Shown: positions 1 to 8,636 of the stretch, in pieces
Position numbering within the stretch: the first letter of the stretch is position 1
Layout of the letters: each line of letters begins with the position of its first letter
Source of the DNA: Anniella stebbinsi
Lineage: Eukaryota; Chordata; Lepidosauria; Squamata; Anniellidae
DNA length: 64,000 nucleotides
Direction of reading: 5' to 3'
Assembly: GCA_029215795.1 (NCBI GenBank)
Contig: JARDYH010000001.1
Coordinates: 182,969,654 to 183,033,653 of the forward strand
Program-made: the position numbers and the translations under genes
Notes under the pieces: model-generated
Database searches by the model: none
Told to the model about the DNA's origin: nothing
The model's input: the letters and a program-made list of their open reading frames with translations, nothing else

Positions 1-400
1 GTTGAAGAGCACTGGGCCCAGGACTGAGCCCTGTGGTACCCTACTCGTTACTTCCCCCCAGTTTGAGAAGGCACCATTGATAAGCACTATTTGAGTCCAA
101 TTCTGTAGCCAACTGTGGATTCCCATAATAGTTGTTCCAGCTAGCCCACTTTTAGCTAGTACGTGAATTAGAATGTCATGGGGCACTTTGTCAAAAGCTT
201 TGCTGAAGTCAAGATATATTATGTTCACAGCATTCCCACTGTCCACAAGGACTGTCAGATTAGTCTGACGGGATTTGTTCTTGACAAATCCATGCTGGCT
301 TCTAGTAATCACTGCATTGTTTTCAAGGTGTTTACAGATAGAAGTCTCTATAAACTGCTCCAATTTTTCCTGCCGGGAATAAGTGTCGGACTGACTGGTC

Positions 401-445
<45 letters not shown>

Positions 446-1440
446 TTATAACCCGCCTCTCCCTCCAGATCCCAGGTTCCTCCATTTTGCCCTTTTTGAA
501 GATAGGGACAACATTACCCCTCCTCCAGTCATCTGGCACTTCACCTGTCTTCCAGGATTTTGCAAAGATAATAGACAGTGGTTCTGAGATTTCTTCTGCT
601 AGCTCCTTTATTACTCTAGGATGCAGTTCATTGGGCCCTAGAGATTTGAACGTGTTCAAAGCAATTAGGTGTTCCTGGACCATTTGTTTATCAATCTCAA
701 ACTGCAAGCCTTCCCCTTCAGCTTGTACTTCAATTTTTCCAGGAGGGTTATAGACCTGCTCATGGGAGAAGACTGAGCCAAAGTAGGGATTGAGCACTTC
801 GGCCTTTTCTTTGTCCTCGGTTATCAATTTGCCATCCTCACGAAGCAGCTGAAATACCTGTTCTTTCCTCTGTTTTTGACTATTCATGTATCTGAAGAAA
901 GCCTTTTTTTTTTTTGCTTTTAGCATCCCTTGCTAATCTCAGCTCATTCTCAGCTTTAACTGTCCGGATGACATTTTGGCACTTCTGTGTTATCTGTCTC
1001 TAGTCTTCTTTGGAGCCTGGCCTTCCTTCCACTTCCTATATGTATCCTCCCCCCCCCCCCCAGCACATCTCTAAGCTTTTTGTGGAGCCACATTGGTTTC
1101 TTCTGTTATCTTCTATCTTTTTTCCTTGTTGGAATTGTTTGTAATTGTGCCTTTAACATTTCCTGTTTGAAAAAATTCTCACCCATGTTGGATTCCTTTT
1201 CACGTTAGGGTCATTTGCCATGGAACCTTACTTGTCATAGTTCTGACAAGTACAAGTTCTTCCTTTAAAATCAAGAACTCAAGTATGATTTGGTCACTTT
1301 CCCCCAGAGTTCCCATAACTGCCACTTTATCCACTAAGTCATCCCTATGGGACTAGATCAAGTCAAGGATAGCCGTTCCTCTAGTTCCTTCCTCTACTTT
1401 CTGTAGGAGAAAGTTATCACAGAGTCCTGCTTAAAATTTT
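1..1440 (-). mobile_element. CR1 LINE remnant (reverse transcriptase N-terminal half)
   Basis: Decayed non-LTR retrotransposon of the CR1 clade, read on the minus strand. The minus-strand frame from 926 down to about 480 carries the CR1 pre-RT/RT landmarks FFRYMNSQKQRK, HPRVIKELAEEISEPL, KSWKTGEVPDDWRRGNVVP and IFKKGK. The frame then breaks at an inserted L2 tail with an (AAT)n run (401-472). The downstream part continues at 1-400, where the minus strand encodes the next RT block (QHGFV..SCQTNL, VNIIYLDFSKAFDKVPH-like), ending at the window edge. In live elements this protein primes reverse transcription on nicked chromosomal DNA. Here several stops and frame breaks make it non-functional. 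The outer limit near 1440 is approximate. Assignment to CR1 is firm; the subfamily is not determined. Confidence 0.88.
401..472 (-). repeat. (AAT)n microsatellite with short L2-type 3' tail
   Basis: About 45 bp of (AAT)n is followed by TTTATAACCCGCCTCTCCC. This resembles the L2 3' end at 46848-46880 (TTTCTAACTGCCTCTCCATC), so it reads as a very short 5'-truncated L2 insertion in minus orientation. It splits the surrounding CR1 reverse transcriptase frame. Confidence 0.6.
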
Positions 1441-1461
1441 CACTAATTCCCAAATAGTCAC

Positions 1462-1489
1462 ACTAGTATAGTTTATATACTATACTAGT
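1462..1489. repeat. Short perfect palindrome
   Basis: ACTAGTATAG is followed by an 8-nt AT-rich spacer and CTATACTAGT, giving perfect 10-bp arms. It lies between the CR1 remnant and the Penelope-like tail, and is followed by a short CTCACTCT-rich run. No function can be assigned. Confidence 0.6.
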
Positions 1490-1769
1490 CTCACTCTCAC
1501 TCTCATCTCACTCCAAGTTGATACAAATGATGCAAACTAATATTTAGTGTAACAATTTCAGTATGCATATCTAGTTTTTACCACATGAAACATACTATTA
1601 AGCCCCTTATAGAGCACCCAGTTCTAATATTAATATGCAATTTTAAGTACAATGAGACTATCGAAATTATTTTTCAGGAAACATTGGGAATTCTCCAAAA
1701 TACAATGAGGATATGACAATTCCTTTTGGGTGCAATAACAATATTTTATGAGAGTCCGGATGCCTCCTC

Positions 1770-1800
1770 GTTTCATCGTACTGATGTCAGACTTCATCAG
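1770..1800 (-). ncRNA. Candidate hammerhead-type motif in Penelope tail
   Basis: On the minus strand the stretch opens with CTGATGA and closes with GAAAC. Between them a small hairpin can form (GTCTG...CAG-T-AC: five pairs with one bulged base). This is the conserved core order of a hammerhead ribozyme, CUGAUGA, stem II, GAAA, and Penelope-like elements are known to carry minimal hammerheads in their terminal repeats. I could not identify a convincing stem I/III and cleavage triplet by eye, so this is a candidate only. Confidence 0.35.
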
Positions 1801-2031
1801 AATAATAATATAGTGATTTCTGTAAAACAATCAAAATGACTAAATACAACAAGTCCTTGAGCTGCATGCACTCCCTAACCACATTTCCATTAATTACATA
1901 ATATACAAATGAATTAATATCCTTATTCAAACAATGATTAAACCGAGGAGAAATTCAAATTGTATATAGACTTTGAAAACAAACTCACCACCACACTAGC
2001 GCTACAGTCATGAGGGTGTTGGTTTGAATGT

Positions 2032-2103
2032 GCCAATTCTTTAATCTCCTAAGGCTAACCAACGTATTCCTAATTTTATGAATAATTCCAAATAGAAAAC
2101 AAT
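2032..2103. repeat. Penelope inverted terminal segment, copy 1
   Basis: 72 bp in the 3' tail that match the reverse complement of 8097-8168 at 69 positions. The pair brackets the Penelope coding remnant. It is interpreted as terminal repeats in inverted orientation. Confidence 0.8.
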
Positions 2104-2200
2104 TATGTTGGCTGTCAGAACTTTACACATTTAAGAATAAACACAATGCCGGAGAGAAGAATAACAAACTTTTGTCCCGACTATAAGATTAGCAAGCTGC

Positions 2201-2217
2201 TTTCTGGAATTCATCAG
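2201..2217 (-). ncRNA. Second CTGATGA...GAAA motif in Penelope tail
   Basis: The minus strand reads CTGATGA, six bases, GAAA. It has the same order as the motif at 1770-1800 but without a visible stem II. It could be a decayed hammerhead core or chance. Confidence 0.2.
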
Positions 2218-2355
2218 AGCCACAGCCAGCTGCCGTTGTTTAAATACCACTTCTCTGCAAGTAGTAAGGAAACATACCATTGCAAGAGGCCAAGATACTA
2301 CTGATAAGGCAGTTATTCAAATGTTGAGGTTGTTGTTCAAATGGTAACGTCTCAA

Positions 2356-2672
2356 TTAGTGTAAAAATGGTGTTAGAGCAAGGCCTTGATTTAAGCTGTG
2401 TGGCGAGACAGTCTTTAATCTATATATCCATTCAGCTTCTTTTTTAAAAAGTAAATTCTCATAGTTGTTCCAATTATATCTGTATGGATAAATCATGTCC
2501 AAAACCAAGAACTGAAAATCATCATGGCCATGTTGCTTTAATGTGAAATGTTCAACAAGAGGTGCTTCAGAAATTTTGTGTTTTAACTTAGATCGATGTT
2601 CCACAATACGTGTCCTAATGTGGTGGTTCGTTTTTCTCACGTGCAACAGTTCACAGGGGCAAATAATAACGT
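2356..2672 (-). pseudogene. Penelope-like GIY-YIG endonuclease domain
   Basis: C-terminal endonuclease domain of a Penelope-like reverse transcriptase. The frame shows the family order: VIICPCELLHVRKT (counterpart of the YVIxCxCGxxYVGKT catalytic start), RTRIVEHRSKLK, LVEHFTLKQHGHDDFQFLVL, RYNWNNYENLLFKKEAEWIYRLKTVSPHSLNQ, and a stop. In active elements this domain nicks target DNA for insertion. The GIY-like tyrosine region and the following Y..GKT are altered (H and R replace Y and G), so catalysis is unlikely. The N-terminal continuation lies across the inserted transposon at 7622-8092. Junction residues just upstream of VIICPC come from the inserted transposon's target site. Confidence 0.85.
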
Positions 2673-2678
2673 AAATCA
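2671..2678. repeat. 8-bp target-site duplication, left (GTAAATCA)
   Basis: Exact match to 7614-7621. It flanks the 2679-7613 transposon and fixes its borders inside the Penelope reading frame. An 8-bp duplication is diagnostic of the hAT superfamily among common vertebrate DNA transposons. Confidence 0.9.
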
Positions 2679-2699
2679 TAGGGATGTGCACTGACCCCC

Positions 2700-2812
2700 C
2701 GGATCGGATCGGATAGCGGATCGGAATCGGACCTGGGGGGTCGGATCGGATCGGATCGGATTGGAGGCTGGTCGGATCGGATCGGACCAGATGTCCGATC
2801 CGGATCGGACGC
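2700..2812. repeat. Subterminal GGATC/TCGGATC array, left end
   Basis: A dense series of GGATCGGATC-type 5-mers directly inside the terminal repeat, mirrored at 7474-7602. Multiple subterminal motifs are the usual transposase-binding sites of hAT elements. That role is inferred here. Confidence 0.75.
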
Positions 2813-3019
2813 CATTTTGAATGCTTTTTCTCATAGCCAAGTATTGTTTTACAAAAACGCCTATAACTTTTTCATTTTTAAAGATAGAAGGATGAAACTT
2901 GGGAACATTGTAGACTGGTTAGGGATAGTTATCTGTGAGAAATTTCAGAAAGATTGGTGCATGCGTTTTGTGGCAATTAATTTTTTAATAAATACCCAGG
3001 AATGCTTATAACTTTGTCA

Positions 3020-4180
3020 TTTTTAAAGTTACAAACATGAAACTTTGCCACATTGTAGGAGGTACCTTGGGACCTATGTGTGTGAAATTTCAGAAACATA
3101 GGTGCTTGCCTTGTGTGGCAATTAATTTTAGAAAAATGGGTAGTAGTGGGGTAAATACAGTTACGCCTCCCATTTTTTTATTTTTAAAGATACAAACAGG
3201 AAACCTGGGCACATTACAGGTACCACTTGCCTTGATATGTGAGTGAAATTTCAGAAACATTGGAGCTTGCCTTGTGTGGCAATTAAGTTTTGAAACAATG
3301 AGGAAAGAAACACCTATAACTTTGTCATTTTTAAAGTTACACACATGAAACTTTGCCACATTGTAGGTGGTACCTTGGGACCTATGTGTGTGAAATTTCA
3401 GAAACATAGGTGCTTGCCTTGTGTGGCAATTAATTTTAGAAAAATGGGTAGTAGTGGGGTAAATACAGTTATGCCTCCCATTTTTTTAGTTTTGAAGATA
3501 CAAACAGGAAACTTGGGCACATTACAGGGAACACTTCACTTGATATGTGTGTAAAATTTCAGAAACATTGGTGCTTGCCTGGTGTGGCAATTAATTTTTG
3601 AAACAATGAGGGATTCATTGGACAGCACTTGCCCATAGGGATTCATTGGAGAGTACTTGTCCATAGGGAATCATTGGAAAGCACTTTCCCATAGGGAATC
3701 ATTGCATTGCACTTTCCCACTGAGAAATGCAGTTATGCCTCCCACATTTTTATTTTTGAAGATACAAACAGGAAATTTGGGAACATTGTAGACTGGTTAG
3801 GGATAGTTATCTGTGAGAAATTTCAGAAAGATTGGTGCATGCATTTTGTGGCAATTAATTTTTTAATAAATACGCAGGAATGCCTATAACTTTGTCATTT
3901 TTAAAGTTACACACATGAAACCTTGCCACATTGTAGGTGGTACCTTGGGACCTATGTGTGTGAAATTTCAAAAACGTAGGTGCTTGCCTTGTATGGCAAT
4001 TAATTTTAGAAAAATGGGTAGTAGTGGGGTAAATACAGTTACGCCTCCCATTTTTTTATTTTTTAAGATACAAACAGGAAACATGGGCACATTACAGGGA
4101 ACACTTCACTTGATATGTGTGTAAAATTTCAGAAACATTGGAGCTTGCCTTGTGTGGCAATTAATTTTTGAAACAATGAG
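3020..4180. repeat. Tandem ~308-bp modules of the left arm
   Basis: Modules beginning near 3030, 3338 and 3908 share ATGAAACTTTGCCACATT, GTGTGTGAAATTTCAGAAA, GGTAGTAGTGGGGTAAATA and GATACAAACAGGAAAC. The two leftmost are direct tandem copies 308 bp apart. The mirror arm has only one at that place, so the extra copy arose after, or escaped, arm homogenisation. Open frames in these modules look fortuitous because they occur in both orientations and lack any recognised domain. Confidence 0.8.
3605..3722. repeat. Short tandem of ~33-bp units (CCATAGGGATTCATTGG)
   Basis: Three to four diverged units of about 33 bp with the core CCCATAGGGA(A/T)TCATTGG. The same units occur mirrored at about 6870-6985 in the right arm. 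Confidence 0.7.
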
Positions 4181-4349
4181 GAAAGAAACGCCTATAACCT
4201 TTTTATTTTAAAAGTTAGAAGTCTGAACATTGCTCACTTTGTAGATGGGTTAGGGGTAGATATGTGTCAGAAATTTCAGAATGATAGGTCCAGGCATTTG
4301 ATGGCTATGGAATTTTTAGATAAAATGTTTCAAAAAATTTTCCACAGAG

Positions 4350-4915
4350 GCCCGGTCTTCCCCTCTTCCCCCTCCCGCTTCCCGCGAAGAAAAGGAAACA
4401 CTCTCTCGTCTCGATCCCTTTGATCCTGTTGCTAGTATCCATTACAGGGCTCGTGTCTGCTTTCACTTTTTACTCAAGCAGAACGGCTGAGCCTAGCTGA
4501 GTTTTGCAGCCATGCGTGCAAGGAAGGATCTCTCTCATCTCGATCCCTTTGATCCTTTGTTCCTCCCCTTCTCCTCCCCCTCGCCGGCGTTGTGTGTGCG
4601 CCCCGCCGGTGCCCTCGCGTGCGGGCCGGTTCCTGGGCAGCAGAGGCTCTGTCTGGCTGCTGTGAGGCTCCTGAAGGGCTTGCCTAATGCGGGCTGTTGT
4701 GCTCCGCTGGGCCGCGGGGGTAGGTTGATGATGAAGAGGATGATGGGGAGGGCGTTCAATGGCCCCTCCGCTCACCAACTGACAGTGCGTGCTCCGCTCC
4801 AGACACCCGGCCTCGGCAGCCAGGAGGATACGCTGCCAAGCCCGCCGCCGCCGCCCGCGCGCGCACACACACCACCCGTCCATTATCATTTGGGCAGCCC
4901 TAATTAAGGAGCGCT
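4350..4915. other. GC-rich, CpG-dense core of the left arm
   Basis: About 560 bp rich in CpG and G+C, embedded in AT-rich transposon arms and repeated inverted at about 5560-6240. It holds overlapping open frames on both strands (for example 152 codons on minus at 4470-4928 and 131 on plus at 4512-4907). These have low complexity (Pro/Arg/Ala-rich) and no recognised domain, so they are probably a by-product of base composition. It could be the element's own promoter/5' leader or a captured host CpG island. Confidence 0.55.
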
Positions 4916-5120
4916 CAAAAAATGGCAAAACCCCCTCTCCTTTTTTCTTAATTCCTTGCAGCTCCCACGATTTAACCCTTTCCTATCAGCTACAATTAAT
5001 TAATAGTAGGATGACCAGTACCAGGAGACTGGTGTGTACAAATATGTTTTTTTTTTAGGCTTGAGATCATAAAGAGGCAAATATTCTACCTACAGTATTG
5101 GAAGCAGTATGTTGGGAAAC

Positions 5121-5324
5121 AAGGGTGACCATATGACAGTTAAAGCTGCAGGAGCTATACTAGAGTGACCAGATACAAAAGAGAGCAGAGCTCCTACAAT
5201 TTTAACTTTTGTGATGAAGAGGGAATTTCACCAGGTGCCGCATGGATACAAATGACACCTGCTGAAATTCCCTTTTCTATTCCACTGTTAAAGCCCTGTA
5301 TTCCTTTTCATATGGTCATCCTAC
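5121..5324. mobile_element. TAGGGTGACC-family MITE at the palindrome centre (internally deleted)
   Basis: Ends AAGGGTGACCATATG and CATATGGTCATCCTA. The interior matches the other family members (GATGAAGAGGGAATTTCAC, ACAAATGACACCTGCTGAA). Roughly 110 bp of the left half is missing. It sits between the arm ends at 5111 and 5354, so it supplies most of the asymmetric spacer. Confidence 0.82.
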
Positions 5325-5559
5325 TAATTACATTTTTAAAAAAAGTAATAATACATACTGCTTCCAATACGGTAGGTAGAATATTTGCCTCTTTATGATC
5401 TCAAGCCTAAAAAAAAAAAACATTTGTACACACCAGTCTCCTGGTACTGGTCATCCTACTATTAATTAATTGTAGCTGATAGGAAAGGGTTAACTCGTGG
5501 GAGCTGCAAGGAATTAAGAAAAAAGGAGAGGGGGTTTTGCCATTTTTTGAGCGCTCCTT

Positions 5560-6240
5560 AATTAGGGCTGCCCAAATGATAATGGACGGGTGGTGTGTGT
5601 GCGCGCGCGGGCGGCGGCGGCGGGCTTGGCAGCGTATCCTCCTGGCTGCCGAGGCCGGGTGTCTGGAGCGGAGCACGCGCTGTCAGTTGGTGAGCGGAGG
5701 GGCCATTGAACGCCCTCCCCATCATCCTCTTCATCATCAACCTACCCCCGCGGCCCAGCGGAGCACAACAGCCCGCATTAGGCAAGCCCTTCAGGAGCCT
5801 CACAGCAGCCAGGCAGAGCCTCTGCTGCCCAGGAACCGGCCCGCACGCGAGGGCACCGGCGGGGCGCACACACAACGCCGGCGAGGGGGAGGAGAAGGGG
5901 AGGAACAAAGGATCAAAGAGATCGAGAGAGAGTGATCCTTCCTTGCACGCATGGCTGCAAAACTGAGCTAGGTTCAGCCGTTCTGCTTGAGTAAAAAGTG
6001 AAAGCAGACACGAGCCCTGTAATGGATACTAGCAACAGGATCAAAGGGATCGAGATGAGAGAGATCCTTCCTTGCACGCATGGCTGCAAAACTCAGCTAG
6101 GCTCAGCCGTTCTGCTTGAGTAAAAAGTGAAAGCAGACACGAGCCCTGTAATGGATACTAGCAACAGGATCAAAGGGATCGAGACGAGAGAGTGTTTCCT
6201 TTTCTTCGCGGGAAGCGGGAGGGGGAAGAGGGGAAGACCG
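5560..6240. other. GC-rich core of the right arm, with a 129-bp duplication
   Basis: Inverted copy of 4350-4915. It additionally contains a direct duplication of about 129 bp (units starting near 5945 and 6074, each with GCACGCATGGCTGCAAAACT, AGCCGTTCTGCTTGAG and TGGATACTAGCAACAGGATC). The left arm has only one such unit. Confidence 0.7.
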
Positions 6241-7473
6241 GGCCTCTGTGGAAAATTTTTTGAAACATTTTATCTAAAAATTCCATAGCCATCAAATGCC
6301 TGGACCTATCATTCTGAAATTTCTGACACATATCTACCCCTAACCCATCTACAAAGTGAGCAATGTTCAGACTTCTAACATTTAAAATAAAAAGGTTATA
6401 GGCGTTTCTTTCCTCATTGTTTCAAAAATTAATTGCCACACAAGGCAAGCTCCAATGTTTCTGAAATTTTACACACATATCAAGTGAAGTGTTCCCTGTA
6501 ATGTGCCCACGTTTCCTGTTTGTATCTTAAAAAATAAAAAAATGGGAGGCGTAACTGTATTTACCCCACTACTACCCATTTTTCTAAAATTAATTGCCAT
6601 ACAAGGCAAGCACCTACGTTTTTGAAATTTCACACACATAGGTCCCAAGGTACCACCTACAATGTGGCAAAGTTTCATGTGTGTAACTTTAAAAATGACA
6701 AAGTTATAGGCATTCCTGCGTATTTATTAAAAAATTAATTGCCACAAAATGCATGCACCAATCTTTCTGAAATTTCTCACAGATAACTATCCCTAACCAG
6801 TCTACAATGTGCCCAGGTTTCCTGTTTGTATCTTCAAAAATAAAAATGTGGGAGGCATAACTGCATTTCTCAGTGGGAAAGTGCAATGCAATGATTCCCT
6901 ATGGGAAAGTGCTTTCCAATGATTCCCTATGGACAAGTACTCTCCAATGAATCCCTATGGGCAAGTGCTGTCCAATGAATCCCTCATTGTTTCAAAAATT
7001 AATTGCCACACCAGGCAAGCACCAATGTTTCTGAAATTTTACACACATATCAAGTGAAGTGTTCCCTGTAATGTGCCCAAGTTTCCTGTTTGTATCTTCA
7101 AAACTAAAAAAATGGGAGGCATAACTGTATTTACCCCACTACTACCCATTTTTCTAAAATTAATTGCCACACAAGGCAAGCACCTATGTTTCTGAAATTT
7201 CACACACATAGGTCCCAAGGTACCACCTACAATGTGGCAAAGTTTCATGTTTGTAACTTTAAAAATGACAAAGTTATAAGCATTCCTGGGTATTTATTAA
7301 AAAATTAATTGCCACAAAACGCATGCACCAATCTTTCTGAAATTTCTCACAGATAACTATTCCTAACCAGTCTACAATGTGCCCAAGTTTCATCCTTCTA
7401 TCTTTAAAAATGAAAAAGTTATAGGCGTTTTTGTAAAACAATACTTGGCTATGGGAAAAAGCATTCAAAATGG

Positions 7474-7602
7474 CGTCCGATCCGGATCGGACCTCGTCGG
7501 ATTGGATCGGATCGGATCGGAGGTTGGTCGGATCGGATCGGATTGGATTTTCCCGATTTTGGGTCGGATCGGATTCGGATCGTGGATCGGATCCGATCCG
7601 AT
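7474..7602. repeat. Subterminal GGATC/TCGGATC array, right end
   Basis: Mirror of 2700-2812. It carries repeated GGATCGGATC units immediately inside the right terminal repeat. Confidence 0.75.
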
Positions 7603-7613
7603 GCACACCCCTA

Positions 7614-7621
7614 GTAAATCA
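7614..7621. repeat. 8-bp target-site duplication, right (GTAAATCA)
   Basis: Exact partner of 2671-2678. The Penelope reading frame resumes directly after it. Confidence 0.9.
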
Positions 7622-8092
7622 CACTTTTTGAGGTACAGTTAGAAAAATGATATAATTTGAAGTTCCGATGATCCTGCGGGTGTTCAAAAACTCGATTTCC
7701 AAAGATAATGGGAATACAGAGCAACCACTGCATTTATGATGCCCATATGTGGTGTATGAGGTATAAACTGGACTAGCAATATCCGTATATATCAGCGTGT
7801 CTCTCAGATTGCTTGTCCGTTTCCAACCAATTTGCGGTCTATGTGTACATCCAGGTAAATCCTCGACAATATGCCAATGTTTGTTAACAAGTCCCCTAAT
7901 TTGAAATGCCAAATGGGAATATATAAATGCACATGATATTCTGTCACTAATCCTAGGTGCAGTGTCCTGTAACAACATGGCCCGTGATATCTTATCAGCT
8001 CTTGTTTCTGCCTGTTGTATTACGTACCTCGGATAGCCCCTATCAATGAGTTGTTGCCTCATATTCAGCTTGGCTGTAGTATAATCTCTCAA
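7622..8092 (-). pseudogene. Penelope-like reverse transcriptase, C-terminal part
   Basis: The frame carries the family's post-catalytic region: LIDRGYPRYVIQQAETRADKISR, LLQDTAPRISDRISCAF, IRGLVNKHWHIVEDLPGC, RPQIGWKRTSNLRDTLI and YTTYGHHKCSGCSVF. These are the thumb/connector blocks between the RT palm and the GIY-YIG domain. The palm with its catalytic aspartates is absent because the copy begins at about 8096, where the inverted 72-bp tail segment starts. The last residues run into the target duplication and the DNA transposon; the endonuclease continues at 2672. The frame is open for about 157 codons, so decay is moderate. Confidence 0.85.
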
Positions 8093-8096
8093 CTAG

Positions 8097-8168
8097 ATTG
8101 TTTTCTATTTGGAATTATTCTTAAAATTAGGAATGTGTTGGTTAGCCTTAGGAGATTAAAGAATTGGC
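8097..8168. repeat. Penelope inverted terminal segment, copy 2
   Basis: Reverse complement of 2032-2103 with three mismatches. It directly abuts the 5'-truncated RT fragment. Confidence 0.8.
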
Positions 8169-8496
8169 GAACCTTTTCATGAAAACATCAACTCCGCTTG
8201 CAATGGCAGTGAAAACCACAAAACCAATACTACAATTGCTTTATTTACACTGATAGGGTCTGAATTGCCATCGACTGACCATGAAAAGATCCTGGTGCCA
8301 TGGTAGCCTGTTCAATGGAAACGTTAGCTGTGTGGGCAGCTGCAAATGCCTTTTCCCAAACGTTAGGGATCATTTGTAAAGTGATTGAAAATACAACAGC
8401 TGAGATCATAAAATCTCTATGCAAACCTATGGTGTAAGCACATGTGGAAGACTGTGTCTAGTTCTAGTCATTGTCTCTTCTTCTTTCTCTGCATTG
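8169..8496. other. Unassigned sequence
   Basis: No repeat family or coding signal recognised. Confidence 0.5.
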
Positions 8497-8636
8497 TGGT
8501 AGACAACCCAGCATTCTGCAGATGTTTTGTTGAACTGCAACTCTCATAAACAAAAGCCACCATGGCCAGTGATTGGGGATTTGTGCATTATAGTTCAAAA
8601 CAAAACATCTGGAGGGCACCAAGTTGCCCACACCAG
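8497..8636. mobile_element. Palindromic MITE (TCTGCAGATGTTTTG type)
   Basis: The left arm GGTAGACAACCCAGCATTCT...GATGTTTTGTTGAACT is mirrored by AGTTCAAAACAAAACATC...GGGCACCAAGTTGCCCACACC, with about 35 imperfectly paired positions. It belongs to a widespread amniote foldback repeat whose arms read 'CTCCAGATGTTTTGGACTACAACTC'-like. No target duplication could be fixed. Confidence 0.7.

Larger units (their letters stand above)
2679..7613. mobile_element. 4.9-kb palindromic (foldback) hAT-type DNA transposon
   Basis: Begins TAGGGATGTGCA and ends with TGCACACCCCTA (inverted, 11 of 12 matching), flanked by an exact 8-bp duplication. Almost the whole element is an inverted repeat: left arm 2679-5111, right arm 5354-7613. 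The order from each end inward is a (GGATC)n subterminal array, a 300-bp AT-rich module with tandem copies, a short tandem of about 33-bp units, another module, a GC-rich CpG-dense core, and an A/T-rich centre. Arm identity is very high: an 89-codon frame at 4789-5058 and its mirror at 5407-5676 differ at two codons. The arms differ by one extra 308-bp module on the left and a 129-bp duplication on the right. No transposase was seen, so the element is non-autonomous. A MITE occupies the centre. Superfamily assignment rests on the duplication length, the termini and the related elements at 38518-40148. Confidence 0.88.
1630..8168 (-). mobile_element. Penelope-like retroelement, split by a DNA transposon
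   Basis: A Penelope-like element on the minus strand. Its RT C-terminal part (7622-8092) and GIY-YIG endonuclease (2356-2672) are separated by a 4935-bp DNA transposon at 2679-7613 with an 8-bp target duplication (GTAAATCA). The 3' side (about 1630-2356) is non-coding tail containing two CTGATGA...GAAA motifs. A 72-bp sequence at 2032-2103 occurs again inverted at 8097-8168 (69 of 72 matching), directly abutting the truncated RT. Such partial, inverted terminal copies are typical of Penelope-like elements. The RT catalytic core is missing, so the copy is 5'-truncated and dead. The left limit is an estimate. Confidence 0.85.

Noticed and set aside
3037..4124. Repeated 69-codon frames (MKLCHIVGG... 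type), also seen on minus at 6469-7248 and on plus at 58030-58692
   Set aside because: They track the 308-bp module and occur in both orientations of a palindrome. No codon-level conservation can be claimed beyond DNA identity and no start or domain context exists.
4470..5058. Overlapping 74-152-codon frames on both strands in the GC-rich core
   Set aside because: They are mirrored in the other arm, low in complexity, have no domain, and follow from GC-rich composition. Not annotated as genes.
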